Source: Diadophis punctatus similis (Eukaryota > Chordata > Lepidosauria > Squamata > Dipsadidae). From it: DNA of 64,000 bases. Position 1 is the first letter of the stretch; every line of letters begins with the position of its first letter. The stretch spans positions 155,347,466 through 155,411,465 of the forward strand of contig JALIGW010000001.1 in the NCBI GenBank assembly GCA_023053685.1, written 5' to 3'. The position numbers were made by a program, and so were the translations under genes. This document shows, in pieces, positions 27,183 through 39,300 of the stretch. Below the pieces are notes generated by a model. It was not told the origin of the DNA. It did not search any database and worked only from the letters and a program-made list of their open reading frames with translations.

Positions 27183-27447
27183 TTTAATCAGGAACCCACC
27201 CACCCCGGTCAATGGTGTCCCTCTTTACCAATGTTAAAATCTGGTCACCTTAGCCTACCAGGCCCACCGGAAGTCGGGAAATGGGCCATTTCCGGCCTCC
27301 AAAGGGCCTCTGCGGGGGCAGGAGAGGCCGTTTTCACCCTCCCCAGACATTGAATTATGGGTGTGGGCACTCACACATGTGTGACAGCATGCGCGCACGC
27401 GTTTTCGGCACCCGAGGAAAAAAAGGTTCGCCATCACTGGCATATAG

Positions 27448-28325
27448 ATACACTTTTGCTATTATGATACAGAACCAAGCATGACATGAAATAAGGTCTA
27501 GACAGTGATAATTATATAAAGAAAGCAGCCACTTACACAACAGTGGCTGACAATGTCAAAGGCAGTCTTGCACTGGTGTAGTTGTGACAACTGGAGGGTC
27601 TCGATAAAGAATGGAAACATGAGAAAGACCTCTGTGGCTTTTTAGAGGTACCCAAAAGGATATGCCAATGCGTTATTTAAAACTAATCCTTTCATACAGT
27701 ACAGCGCAACCACATTAATCCCTGCCTCCCACATTTCTCTTTGTGTAAAAAAAGATCAGGAGTATTTCATGAGGAGGTAGCCAAGTAGGTCACCATCCTT
27801 TTCATTGTCATGATTTGGAAGAAGATTGCAGAATAACACTGATAAAAATGGAGAGGAGCAGCTAAGCAGGCGGATGTGAATTATTCTGAGCAAGAAAGTG
27901 CATCGAGATGTTCAGCATAGACGAAACTGTTCTGCCAGAGCAGTCTCATGGAAGAATACACATGCTTTCTCTCTCAACCTTATCCGCCTGTCTAAAAGAT
28001 GTGCGTCAGCAGTGTGGGTCCAACAACCCATCTTTTACTCTTTGAAATGTCAAGAGAGACTAGCCTTAGAAAAGATTTGTTCATCTCTCTCTATATATAT
28101 ATTTGTCCACCAAAAATGCAAAGCCAGACCTAATTTTTTTTAATTCTGTTTTTAATTCTTCGCTGCTCAGAGTTATGAAACTGAGATGGCAGCTATACAA
28201 ATTAATAAAGAAACATAAATACCGGCTTAGATCCAAAGTTACTTATCTGCCTGTAGACAATTTTTCAGTCGAATATCTTACAGGATCACATTTTCTTGAC
28301 TTTGATCTGAACAAAAACCAAGTTA
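27448..28325. other. Intron 1 stretch, nothing recognised
   Basis: AT-rich intronic DNA between the hAT composite and the CR1 copy. Only short ORFs, no recognised family. Confidence 0.55.
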
Positions 28326-28740
28326 AAAAAATTAGAATAGAATAGAATAGAATAGAATAGAATAGAATAGAATAGAATAGAATAGCATAGAATAGAATAG
28401 AATAGAATAGAATAGAATAGAATAAACAGAGTTGGAAGGGACTTTGGATGTCTTCTAGTCCAACCCCCTGCTTAGGCAGGAAACCCTACACCACTTCATA
28501 CAAATGGTTATCCAACATCATCTTAAAAACTTCCAGTGTTGGAGCATTCACAACTTCTGGAGGCAAATTGTTCCACTGATAAATTGTTCTAACTGTCAGG
28601 AAATTTCTCCTTAATTCTAGGCTGCTTCTCTCCTTGATTAGTTTCCATCTATTGCTTCTTGTTCTACCCTCAGATGCTTTGGAGAATAGCTTGACTCCCT
28701 CTTCTTTGTGGCAACCCCTGTGATATTGGAACACGGAAAT
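28326..28740 (-). mobile_element. CR1 LINE 3' end with (AATAG)n tail
   Basis: The minus strand reads CHKEEGVKLFSKASEGRTR, then LELRRNFLTVRTIYQWN and LEVFKMMLDNHLYEVV, the CR1 ORF C-terminus. The 3'UTR (gttggaagggac motif near 28432) and a roughly 95-bp AATAG/TAGAA pentanucleotide array at 28331-28424 follow. This is the pattern of microsatellite growth from CR1 tails described in snakes. Confidence 0.93.
28331..28424. repeat. (AATAG)n microsatellite at the CR1 tail
   Basis: About 18 copies of a pentanucleotide with one aatagcatag variant near 28381, abutting the CR1 3' end. Confidence 0.95.
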
Positions 28741-29961
28741 CTGGTATGTTCCAAGGATAAATAAAAAATTCCCGTTAACACAGCAAAATAAATGATTAAT
28801 ACTCTTGTAATTATGAGAAGTATCACAAATAGCACTTTATTTCCCCAATGTGTAAAAATTCCAGTGATGCTCTACCTGCGTTTGGTGCTTTTGGAAGGAG
28901 ATAATTTGGGGCTTCTGACACTACTATTATATCTATGTTTACACCCAAATGTGGATTTTTGAATAGAGGCAGCTCTACTGAGAGAATCCTAGCTGCCTCT
29001 GGAAAACTGAAGTAAAAACATGCACATGTACAACCCCTCCTACTTTCCTTCCTTTTGTCCTTTCTCATCCCAAAGTACTTTCCTCCCCTACTTTAAAAAA
29101 AAATAAATTAGATGGCATCATCCCTCATTTGGTGGGGAGAGCAAAGTCTGCCCCCTCCTCACTTGAGTTCTTCCTCAACATTTATTTGTAAGTCCTTCTC
29201 AATAAATGTAGTTGCCATGAAGTAATTTTTGACTTATTAAGGAGTTTAAATCTTCCTTTCTTGATCCAATACTTATCCCCATCAAATCAGGAAACAGAGA
29301 AGCCAAGGAATCTAGCCTGAAGCAGAATTGTCTCACCAGCAACTTGATCTCATCATTTCTGACATGTGGCATGTCTGTAAACACTCAATGTCATCTTTTT
29401 TTGAGAAGCAAGACTAGCTACTGTTCATTATGGGCTGTGTTCCACAAACTTGAAGGTTACAACATGCAGACCTGTCCAGCAATTCTGTAGAGTATTTCAG
29501 TGGTATGGACCATTTAATTGCTATAGATTGTTATCACAATTTCTGGAGAGGTACTCTGTAAGTAAAATTCAGGAACAAAAAATACTCAGCAAAACAAAAA
29601 CAAGATAGAGCTTTCTGCAGCCTAAAAATACCCCCCCTTACTTTCCGTCTGATTGCATAAATCTACTTTCTAAAGTTAGCCCATGAATTCTTGCTTGTTT
29701 GTTCAAAAGTCATGCTGCTTGGTATTTTGGGAGTCAAAGTTTAGAGAGGGTGAGATTGGGCAAGAGGATGCAGCTGGCATCCAATTTTATAGGCCATGCA
29801 TGTCTCACAGTGGATGAAAGAAGCCAAACGACATCACATGTATTGTAAGATCGTTATGCACATGATACAACTGATGCCCTCTAGGGGATAATTCATGATG
29901 GTATGATGACATGATAGATGTGACCTTCTTGTGGTTTATAGAAACACCTTTGCTCTTCACT
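28741..29961. other. Intron 1 stretch, nothing recognised
   Basis: AT-rich intronic DNA without a recognised repeat or preserved ORF. Confidence 0.55.
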
Positions 29962-29972
29962 AAGGATTTCTT

Positions 29973-30151
29973 AGTGAAGGGCAAAAGAAGAAGGGGACAG
30001 CAGAGAATGTGGTGGCTGGATGAAGTCACTGAAGCAGTCGGCATCAGCTTAAACTGACTCCAGGGAATGGTAGAGGACAGAAAGGCCTGGAGGAACGTTG
30101 TCCATGGGGTCACGATGGGTCGGACACGACTTCACAACTAACAACAACAAC
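29973..30151 (+). mobile_element. BovB (RTE) LINE 3' end
   Basis: Contains KRRRGQQRMWWLDEVTEAV-like coding in plus frames and the 3' end tgggtcggacacgacttcac followed by aactaacaacaacaacaa, diagnostic of squamate and ruminant BovB. It is flanked by 11-bp duplications aaggatttctt at 29962-29972 and 30152-30162. It is a short 5'-truncated copy, more decayed than the one at 60970. Confidence 0.9.
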
Positions 30152-30569
30152 AAGGATTTCTTTTTTGGTCTCCAGAGAGCCATTTAAACCAACATAAACC
30201 ACAGTTGTCTGACTACTCTTTACTATAACTCTAAAATGTGTGCAGTTTTATGGACCATTATTTTCTTGTTTATCCTTATTTTCCCCTTCTTCTTTTAGAT
30301 CATAAGCAAAATATGCAATCATGAAATGATTTACTATGGAGATGAAGATGGCAATATCAAACCAATCTTAGGTGATCCCTAAAAGAGCTAAATAGGATTT
30401 AACCTGGTTAGGAATGGGATAGAAAAATACCAGAAATTCCAAGACTTTAGGGTAACTTGGAAGGTTTTTTTAAAAATCTGGAAGAAGGTGATGACAAACT
30501 AGTTCTGAGAAACTATTTGGACATGGCCATCAAGTCATGAGGAAATTAGTTCCACTTGAGCATAGATTA

Positions 30570-31332
30570 CCGTATTTTTCGGAGTATAAGATGCACCTTT
30601 TTGCCCCCCAAAAGAGGGTGGAAATGTTGGTGCATCTTATACACTGAATACAGCCATTGTGGCCTCCCAAAGCCCCACCCCTGCATCCCATTTTTGTGAA
30701 AAACGGGGGCTTTTTTGCCTTCCCCCACCCCCTAGGAGCGCTCTGCAGGCTTCCCAAACCCTCTGCATGCCCCGTTTTTGCAAAAAAAAAAATATGGGCA
30801 AACAATGGGCCATTTTTTGCAAAAATGGGGGCGTTTTTGCCTTCCCCCCACCCCCTAGGAGCACTCTGCAGCCTTCCCAAACCCTCTGCATGCCTCGTTT
30901 TTGCAAAAAAACGGCTGAAAAATGTGTTTTTGTCTTCTAATTACCCATCTAGCATGACTGGAGGAGGAATTCTGGGAGTTGAAGTCCACTAGTCTTAAAG
31001 CTGTCAAGTTTGAAGACCCCTGGGTTAGGAGTTAGGGGTGCAAGGGTCTTCAAACTTGGTAAGTTTAAGACTTGTGGAGTTCAACTCCCATTCCTGAGCT
31101 AGCATGACTGGAGGAGGAATTCTGGGAGTTGAAGTCCACAAATCTTAAAGCTGTCAAGTTTGAAGTTTGTAAAAAGTATACATGGTTGTAAAAAGTATTC
31201 TGCTACACTGGTATTTTATTAAATAATATATTACTACACCATTTGGTTCAGAATACTTTTTTCCTTGTTTTCCTCCTCTAAAATCTAGGTGTGTCTTATA
31301 CTCCGGTGCATCTTATAGTCCGAAAAATATGG
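30570..31332. mobile_element. TA-flanked MITE, copy 1, 763 bp
   Basis: Ends ccgtatttttcggagtataa and the inverted ttatagtccgaaaaatatgg, with TA on both sides (30568-30569, 31333-31334), suggesting a Tc1/mariner-type target. Between the ends are an internal tandem duplication with a period of about 123 bp (cctaggagc at 30731 and 30854) and, at about 30950-31170, partial copies of the palindromic family D MITE. No transposase is present. It shares its ends with the element at 59174 but not its interior. Confidence 0.8.
30950..31170. mobile_element. Rearranged palindromic MITE (family D) inside the TA-flanked MITE
   Basis: The motif ctgggagttgaagtcca occurs twice in the same orientation and its inverse (acttgtggagttcaactccc) once between them. 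This matches the ends of the family D MITEs at 50763 and 54552, but in a scrambled partial order, so it may be two overlapping insertions. Confidence 0.5.
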
Positions 31333-31647
31333 TATCTATTTTATGTAGATACAAACTACTTTGCCCTAACAATGCACATCTGTAGAGTTATAGGTATTTT
31401 GCATTTTAAACTATATGTTTTTGTAAATTTACAACGTTCGCTTTTTCATAATTTTTCATTTTTTGTACATGTAAGCTTGCCAACATTTTTAAAATTTCTT
31501 CTTTTCTTGTATCTTAGATAATGTGAGATGCTTTTAATGATTGCAAGTTTGGCTACCATGAATAGAAAATATAGTGTAATTTATTCCGGTGTGGCTAACA
31601 TTCCAACAATCAGTCTAATGATTTCAATATCATTTTTTTAAATTTAG

Positions 31648-31752
31648 CTCCCCTTTATAGAGGATGGCTACCACTTTTCCCATAATGGCTTAGCAAAAAG
31701 TCGAAGGCGGAGGAGTCTTCTGCACCAACTACATTTACAGAAAGATCCCAGG
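31648..31752 (+). CDS. PCSK2: PCSK2 coding exon 2 (propeptide, internal basic site)
   Basis: Second coding exon, 35 codons, phase 0 at both ends. Acceptor aaatttag precedes CTC and donor gtaagt follows AGG. The translation opens LPFIEDGYHFSHNGLAK, the conserved core of the PC2 propeptide, then has S followed by four arginines (residues 80-83) and S. This multibasic cluster matches the secondary internal propeptide cleavage region of PC2; human PC2, as I recall it, has KRRR there. The exon closes with LQKDPR. It lies 24.7 kb from exon 1 and 29.9 kb from exon 3, and no other reading frame at this place is preserved. Length and phase match the known PC2 exon structure. The polypyrimidine tract upstream is T-rich but contains several A residues, so the acceptor looks of medium strength. 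Identification is by protein similarity recalled from the family. Confidence 0.95.
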
Positions 31753-34700
31753 GTAAGTGATCCATCAATGCCACCCTTTCTTACTATTGTAAAAGTTATG
31801 CTACCAACCTGAATGACTTTAAAAGGAGAAACATAAGAGATGACTAAACATGATGACTGCATATTGCCTCCAAGACTGAAGTAGGAAACCACTCAGTTTT
31901 AATTGCTGGGAGAGAAGACTGGGAAGGAGATTGCCTTTATGGCCTAATTCTAAGGTTTCTAAAAAGGCATTTGACCGAATGCTGTGGAAATAGGATACTG
32001 GGTTAAAGAGCCCTTTGATCAAATCCAGAACTTATGTTGCTCAGCATTGGTTCCTCCCACTTGGTTTCCAATTGGAGCAATTGAGCAATAAAAGCCTTTT
32101 TTAAAAAAATGTCAATTGCACACATTGCATGCACATAAAAAGAAGCATGGCATTTTGAATCCGTAAACGTTTGTTGAAAATGTCCCCATGTTCTTATATG
32201 ATATATATATATATAATCAGAAATAGGAAATACCCCATTCTGTCTGCAATTTCTTATACCTCTTGGTTCCCCCCCCCTCCATAATACAGCTATGCAAAGA
32301 TTCAGACTCCGCTCTAAAAAGTTATTTCAGTGTCTATAAACATGCAAACATACATCCGTCTGCAATTATTTAAAGCAACCTCTTCTTTGATCAGGATTGC
32401 AAGAAGGCACGCTGCTTTAAGGAGTTCCAGATGCTACCTGTGTGTTCTGAAGTGACTTTTGGGAATTGAATCCAAAATACTGCCCTAAAAATAAATCTTT
32501 CATTATGATTTGATCAGATGACCTATTATATTAAGCCACTAATAATAGAAGAGGTTGGATGATATTAAACAAACTGCCCCTCTAACCTTACAGTTCCATT
32601 CTCTGGCTGAGTTATGGTTTTGCCTATTTATAGTGGGTTAAAGATATTCAGATTTTCTTCTTCTGAGGAAGGAAGTTGCACTTTCAAACAAAAATGGGCA
32701 GTTTTTCTGCTTGTATGTACTTCCCCCTTCCTCCCTGGTTATCTTTTTCAAATAGTTTTGGTGCCATTTACCTTTAATGGCAGTAATCCATCTCCATTTT
32801 GTAAGGCTCATGAGCAAAGGACATTTTTTAAAAAGCGGTTGAGGATGATTTCACACAGAGAAAATACGGTTCGTTTTAGCTTTTCCCTGAACTGTTTTGG
32901 TTACTGAATTTGCAAAAGCTATCTTCCTTTATCCTCACACATCACATCCATGTTTGTCTAAAAAAATGTTTGCTGTAGTGAGTGGCACTCTCCTTTTCCA
33001 ATTGCACAATAAACCAAGGATGATAACACTATTATTACACTTGAGACCCAAAATTCCATTAATTACCTTCCAATGAAAGTAAAAATGCAAGTGATAGTAT
33101 TTATTACTCATTCCTTGTCTTGTATCATCTGCCCAAAGCAGCTTCTAATGGTAGTCAAGACTTGTAAGATTTATGTCATCCCTATAAGGTTGACCAGATA
33201 AAGGAACAGACACTGTGTAGACCTAAAGCTACTTTGATTAGAATAGCTAGAAAAACAGAACCTTCCGTATCTGAACGTACTTCCCTACCTCCCCTTTTTA
33301 ACTTCATGGGAATTGGAATGAATGTTGCTGCTACTGCTGTCTGAAGGATTTTCCTAAGCCACTTCCTTGGTCTGTGCTAAATCCTTATTTATTTGATGGC
33401 TACCTTGGCAATGGAACTTCTCTCTGTCCTTCAGAGCTGTCCTCTGTGCTTCTTTCACAGAATTTCAAATCGTATCTAAAGTTCAATATATCAAAAATGT
33501 TAAGCTGACTTTTAGCAAAGCTCTAAGTTTGAATTCATTTGATTCTTACTTCCCCTTCAAAATCAACTTCCGATGATTCCACTTTTACTTTTCTTTTTAT
33601 GAATTTTCAAAGCAGGCTGAAATCAGATTAAGCTTGAGAAAATATAGCTATATCTTTATTGGATCGGCAGCTCCTGAGAGGCGGACTTTTTTTAAAATCT
33701 TTCGTCTGTAGGTTTCTAGTACATGCAGTTAAGGAAGACAAAGGCATGAAATAAATACCAAGGAGCTGCCTAAAATACATTTAGATTAAGGGATGGATAA
33801 ATTTCATGAATATATGCATGCATGCGTACAAAATATTCACAGGAGCATTCTGTTCCTGACCTGCTTTACAATATGTTCTTAAGGAAAAGATCACCCACAA
33901 AGCTGAAGCTCAGATGGAAAACCAATGAGAATGGAAGATGCACAGTCTCACACTTCTGTAGTGAGTGAGAAGCAATGGGACTGCAGCCTGGATAATACTC
34001 AGTAATACAACTTTGCTAACTGGGAGAGACAGGAGGAGATGTTTCTCACCCTTTTATTGTAAATGAAAACCATTATTGGAAATAAAAAGCTAAATATCAG
34101 CTTGTGTTTCTGTCCCAGTAAGGGAGCTAAAGAAAATGAAAACAGAATACCCCGAGGGTCACAGGTGGCCAAAGAGGTTTCTTAACAAGAATGCAATTTC
34201 ATGTTCCTTGAAGCCACGTGCTGCCATGCAGTCCCAGAACAATTGTGTTTTGCAGTGTTTTGATTTTCCATATTCATCTCTTCCACTTCTTTTTGAGGAA
34301 AGATACAAAATCAGATTGGAAGTTTCTAAATCCCCAAAATATAATATCCAAGAGCTCTAGGAACAGCCCCATAGGATCCTGAGGTTTCCTCTCACCATGC
34401 GTGGGGTGGGAGTTTTGCCCTTGGGAGGCTCTTCAGAATGGATAGTGGAAGGCTCTGCCAGTGTCAGAGAAGGCAAAACAAGACCATTTGAATGATGTAT
34501 CAGGCATGAGCATCTGTAGGGACCAAGGGACCAAGGGACATTTCTAGGATCGTGAGTCTGTTGTACAAATGATCAAATATTGCAATTTGCATCAGTTGTA
34601 ACTGAGATAAATCACATTATTTGTGTCACTTGCAGAAGACACTCATGCAACCTGGGATATCATCGTAGCTCTACTGTATGCCTAGTACAGCATCCATAGC

Positions 34701-37700
34701 TGCTTTCAGTCCTCTAGACTTGAAGCCCAACAATTTCTCTTAAGATGCCCCTAAAATGGAAGAAAGGGATATATCAGCCTTAGAGCTGATATATAGCTTG
34801 TGCATTAATTTTCCTGCCACAATTTAGTTTTAAAACACAAACAAAAGCCAAACATGAACAAGAGAAGAGAGGAGAAACAGGAATGCAATGGCTTTTTTTT
34901 AAAAAAAAAATCTTGCAATAGTGCAATGAAAGTTTGAGCATTTGTCTGATGTAGATTCTTCTCTCCATCCCTTGTTGACCATGGATCCCCTGTGGCCACA
35001 CATTTCTTCCGGTTTTTCATTAGCTGCTCTGACCGAGCTCTAAATCTGCCTTTTAAGCAGCATTTCAGAGCAGGATGGGTCTTTAAATCTCTCTGTGTTC
35101 TAAAATTAGTCACAGCTAGAAGCCAGCGGATTATAATATACTGAATTATAGGTTAAGTGCCAAACACACAGTATATTTCATTCGATTCTGCCCATTTGGG
35201 CCAGAACTGCTCTCTAAGTCAGCTGCCTTGAAATTTGTGCCTTCCAGATGTGTTAGACTGCAACTCCCCAAATTCCCAGCCAGCATAGTTGCTGGCATTA
35301 CTGACTGAGAATTCTGAAAATTGTAGTAATACTAATATCCTAATTTAGAAGGGACCAGGTTGGGAAAAGATTTGTGAAACATTTCTGTTGAGGCAATTAC
35401 TTATAAATGAAATTATTTAGATAAATATTGTTCTCATAGAAAACAGTCCCAGAATGACTGCATATTCTGAAGGCATTCATTTTATATCATTCCAGATTTT
35501 AACCAAATATAAATATTTATTGCACAAATTATAATGTTTCTCGCATTACTTACATACTCTTTCACAGTTTGATTCTCTCCTTCAAACCACCCCTAGGGAG
35601 CTCATTATGTTAGTAACAATGAGCTCTCCAGTGGTTGTTTGAAGAAGACCAATATTAAAGAAGGGAAGCATTTTTCTTATGGATAGTTTAGTAAAATCAA
35701 GCTGATTTCCCACGAATTACCATCCATCTTCCCCTGAAAGAACTGGAAGTTCAAATAATAGTAAAATGATAACATAATAGATAGGTGCTCTGAATCTATA
35801 TGTTTGCATGTGAATAAATTAAAACAGAGGGAGACACAGAACTATCCATGAGCTAATAATTAGAATAAACAAAGGGCTAAGCAATCTATGAGCATTAAGA
35901 AATTGTGTAAAAAATTCCAATTCTTGCCTTTCTTTTTGTTTTGTCACTGTTCTGAATTATTGAAGTCCAGAAAAACTAGGTTGCAAAACTGCAGGTGACC
36001 ACTAAGTGGCAGTAAAGTACAACTTATCTGCATCCTGTTTCTACCACCTAATGGTCATCTGGATTTCTACAGCCTAGACTGGTAATTCTAATTGAAGTAA
36101 TAGCAAGCCACACGAAACTTGGAAACTGATTTCAGGAAAGAAAGGCAACATTTCTCCCAAAATAGCTCTCAGCTTCCTGGCAAATAGACTGTGCCGAAAA
36201 CACACAAATACATGAGTTCATCACTTACTTTTCAGAGTAAGAGGGCTCAGATATAGGCTCCCATGGAGATGTCTTCTGTTCCACACTATTAAATAACTGC
36301 AAACACACAAGTGTTAACTATAGTAAATATGTTTAAAGGATTTTTATAATGTTGTCATGGAAAACAACATCTGTCACCACGTTATAAGACACAATAAGGA
36401 ATCTTTTTGAAAGACAGTGATTATTCAAGATCCAGATTATCTGGAAGAAATCAGTTGACTAAAAAAATCATACATAGGCAGAGGCAAGAGTCTTATGCAG
36501 ATGGGCAAAACAAGTACAGATAAATGTATGTGTATGGTGGGATAGCGCCTGTTATTTCCTGCCCAACTTTTAAATATTGAGGCTCAAGGACTCAACATAT
36601 TCAGAGTTACAGACTATGGATTTAAAACTAGAAATCTTTCATGCTATCCATTTATTTTGTCTTCTCAGACATACTTTACATGATCACCCTCTATGGGCAT
36701 CCAGGCAGCTGCATAGGTAAACAGAAGTCTGATGAGACTATGAGGTGTGATTATGAGCATAATTGTGCTATAAAATTATAAATTAGATTCAGTCAAAAGT
36801 AGAATTGTATTTCAAATAAGAAAATACATATCTCCCCCATCCCGCCCTTCAATGTAGTATGTTTCCCTTGCCATTAATTGAATGGCTGGTGTATTTCTTT
36901 TCATTAAACAGAAAAAAGACTTTTAATTCAGAAATTTAACTCGACAAAAATTTAACTCGACAAAAGCCATTGTTCAGCAGGCCAAGGAGTAAACTAAGCA
37001 AATATAGGATACCTATTGGGCCCTGTTGAGTCAAGTACCCCCTACTTTATTTCCATGTAGAAATAGATATGTCTCTATATATTAAAATAAAATGAAGAGT
37101 GAACTGAAATTAAAACTTCTACATGAATCAATACTGAATTTGGTTCACTTCATATAAAAAACATCAAATACAGAGAAGCTAGATAGTAGTATTTATGCAG
37201 CCTGGTGCTATCCTGTAAATTAACCAGGCTTAATTTTAGCTGCAAGTAATAAACACAAACCAGCTTCTACCACAATTTATGAACAAGGCTAGTCTTCATT
37301 AGCCATATATGATAGACCATGGATTTGGCTTCAGCCAACTCTCTAAACTGTAATTAATTGAAACAGGAGTGGAAGCTTCCAGCCTGTGGGCAGTCTCAGA
37401 GAGGAACAGAAAAATAGACTTGTGAGTGAACAATTGCTAATGAGGAAATTAAACTCACTCTCAGTATATTGAATAATAATTTAGTTTCTTTCTTGCACTC
37501 AAGAAAGACTTCAATGCATTCAAGCTGCAAAATTGGGCATACAACCAGGACCTCTAAAGACTATAGGGTTGCTGTTTTAGTTGTTGCTTTTAATGCTAGT
37601 AAGGTGACAGATCCAACGAGTATTGCCAATTCACCAGGATGAGTTGGAAATCTTATATTTACCCAGTACTGTGTAGAATTAAAATTGTGCACTGGGGTAG

Positions 37701-38170
37701 TCACATAAAAGGAGAATTAAACAGCAAAGTAATTGAAATGAATAATAAATAAGAGAGGGGGAAGCAAATTTAGAAGCGAAAAGCCTAATTGGCTTGTAAA
37801 GCAAAAAAAAAAAGTCTTGCTTAATACAATGGAATAGCATTTACAGTTAGCATTCTTATCAAATTAAAATGTGTTACATTGTCTCATTAATTATGAGGAG
37901 GTAGCACAATTCTTTCATATGGAAATCAAGAGAATTTTGTTACTGGTAGAGTGCTACTTATTCAGTGTCATTTTTGCCCATCCATCCCCAACACTCCCAT
38001 GGAAGATTCTCTTAAGTTTATTCTAATGGCTCTTAGTGACGTGTTCCATCTGTAGCCCTTAAAATGGATTCAAGCTTTGTGAGACAAATTTATTGCTAAA
38101 ATACCATCTATTTTTCCACAGAGCCTGATGTGAGGTATAGGGATTCTCAACTGATAGGGTTATGCTAGAT
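31753..38170. other. First part of intron 2, few recognisable elements
   Basis: About 6.4 kb of AT-rich DNA with short ORFs. Weak MITE-like text, including tgccttccagatgtgttaga and the nearby ctgcaactcccc, is at about 35230-35335, and a short stretch related to 12994-13072 lies at about 35994-36063. I see nothing else I can name. Confidence 0.5.
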
Positions 38171-38276
38171 CAGTGTTTCTCAACCTTGGCAGTTTGAAGA
38201 TGTGTGGACTTCAACTCCCAGAATTCTGGGAGTTGAAGTCCACACATCTTCAAACTGCCAAGGTTGAGAAACACTG
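38171..38276. mobile_element. Near-perfect palindromic MITE, 106 bp
   Basis: The sequence from cagtgtttctcaaccttggc to gccaaggttgagaaacactg is an almost perfect inverted repeat of two roughly 53-bp halves. Flanks share tagat (38166-38170 and 38277-38281). Related to family D (ttcaactcccagaattct core). As RNA it would fold into one long hairpin. Confidence 0.85.
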
Positions 38277-38405
38277 TAGATCCTCCATCCTTGCAGTGCA
38301 GCAATTCATTAAGCTTCCTCTATAGACATGTCATCGGCCATGATTATCAAAACACAATATCTGGGTTCATGCAGTACTCAAAGACAAAAATCAAATCCTG
38401 TTGAA

Positions 38406-38682
38406 CAGTGGTGGGATTCAATTTTTTTTTACTACTGGTTCTGTGGGCGTGGCTTGGTGGGCGTGGCAGAGGAAGGATACTGCAAAATCTCCATTCCTTC
38501 CCCACTCCAGGGGAAGGTTACTGCAAAATCCCCATTTCCTCCCAATCAGCTGGAACTCGGGAGGCAGAGAATAGATGGGGGCAGGGCCAGTCAGAGGTGG
38601 TATTTACCGGTTCTCCGAACTACTCAAAATTTCCACTACCGGTTCTCCAGAACTGGTCAGAACCTGCTGAAACCCACCTCTG
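38406..38682 (+). mobile_element. hAT MITE, family B-like, 277 bp
   Basis: Bounded by cagtggtgggattcaa and tgaaacccacctctg, with perfect 8-bp duplications ctgttgaa at 38398-38405 and 38683-38690. Contains tandem-like gggcgtggcttggtgggcgt text. Confidence 0.9.
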
Positions 38683-39009
38683 CTGTTGAAGCATAGTCCT
38701 CTTCCTTTGATTCTTCTCTTTGAGTACTGCATAGATGGAGGTTGATGAGGTTCAGAACAGTTTCTTATAGAAAGTTGAAGGAAATCTTAGTTATTTCACA
38801 GAAACTTAATTTTGGGATTTTAACTCTCCAAATCCTTAGTCTATAGTCATGCTAGGTAGGAGTTCCAAAAATTGTGGGGTAACTTATTTAAAATATCCCT
38901 TGTAATAGAATGGTCTAACTCTTCTAATAATTGTTGATAGAGGTTGGGGAGAGTAGATTAGGAAAATCTCCAGTTTGGTGAAGAATCCAGAATAAACATC
39001 CTTGAGGGA

Positions 39010-39300
39010 AGGTTTGCTAGCCTTCTCTTAAAAATAGCTAAGGAAGAGAAGCCCATCACATCTCTGGGTAATTCTTTCCACTGTCTCTTATTGATAGGCT
39101 GTTTTATCCCCCCACTCCCAAAAAAATTCATTAAAAATCTGCCTTCCTATAATTTAAACACATAATTCTATTCCTTGTATTCTGGAATAAGAAGCAACTG
39201 GTTTTGACCATCTTCTGTGTAACATCCTTTCAGGTTTTTGAAAAGTGCTGTTACATGTTGTTAAACCTTTCTTAAAGCTAAACATACTTCAATATTTTTC
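39010..39300 (-). mobile_element. Old CR1-like LINE fragment
   Basis: The minus-strand text matches the older CR1 C-terminal region and 3' part as I recall it, for example ctgggtaattctttccactg and catcctttcaggtttttgaa in plus orientation. It is highly diverged with no open frame; boundaries are approximate. Confidence 0.55.

Larger units (their letters stand above)
25125..27252 (+). mobile_element. Inner hAT-like element with CpG-rich promoter-like module, 2128 bp
   Basis: Terminal inverted repeats taaggtgaccag / ctggtcacctta and perfect 8-bp duplications gcctacca at 25117-25124 and 27253-27260. The left third is CpG-rich. It holds two perfect hairpins (25210-25258 and 25362-25401), a GCGCATGCGC box (25341-25350), ATTGG and CCAAT boxes (25363-25367, 25396-25400) and CCGGAA (25463-25468). 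An ATG at 25525 is followed seven bases on by a ggtgagc donor-like site. The right third is microsatellite and an L2-like 3' end. The overlapping ORFs in the GC-rich part (up to 166 codons, both strands) lack recognisable transposase motifs, so the element is probably non-autonomous or internally deleted. It is in sense with PCSK2. Confidence 0.85.
24878..27439 (+). mobile_element. Outer hAT element, family A, interrupted by a second hAT
   Basis: Ends cagtgatggcgaacctatgg and ggttcgccatcactg, with perfect 8-bp duplications gcatatag at 24870-24877 and 27440-27447. Without the insertion it is about 426 bp (24878-25124 plus 27261-27439), similar to the family copies at 14752 (452 bp) and 46201 (436 bp). 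The insertion interrupts the gggcctaccaggcccaccgg text; the uninterrupted version (with minor changes) can be read in reverse at 46201-46636. Confidence 0.93.

Noticed and set aside
32614..32907. 97-codon ORF in intron 2
   Set aside because: No recognisable motif or flanking splice signals that fit. Its length is within chance for AT-rich intron.
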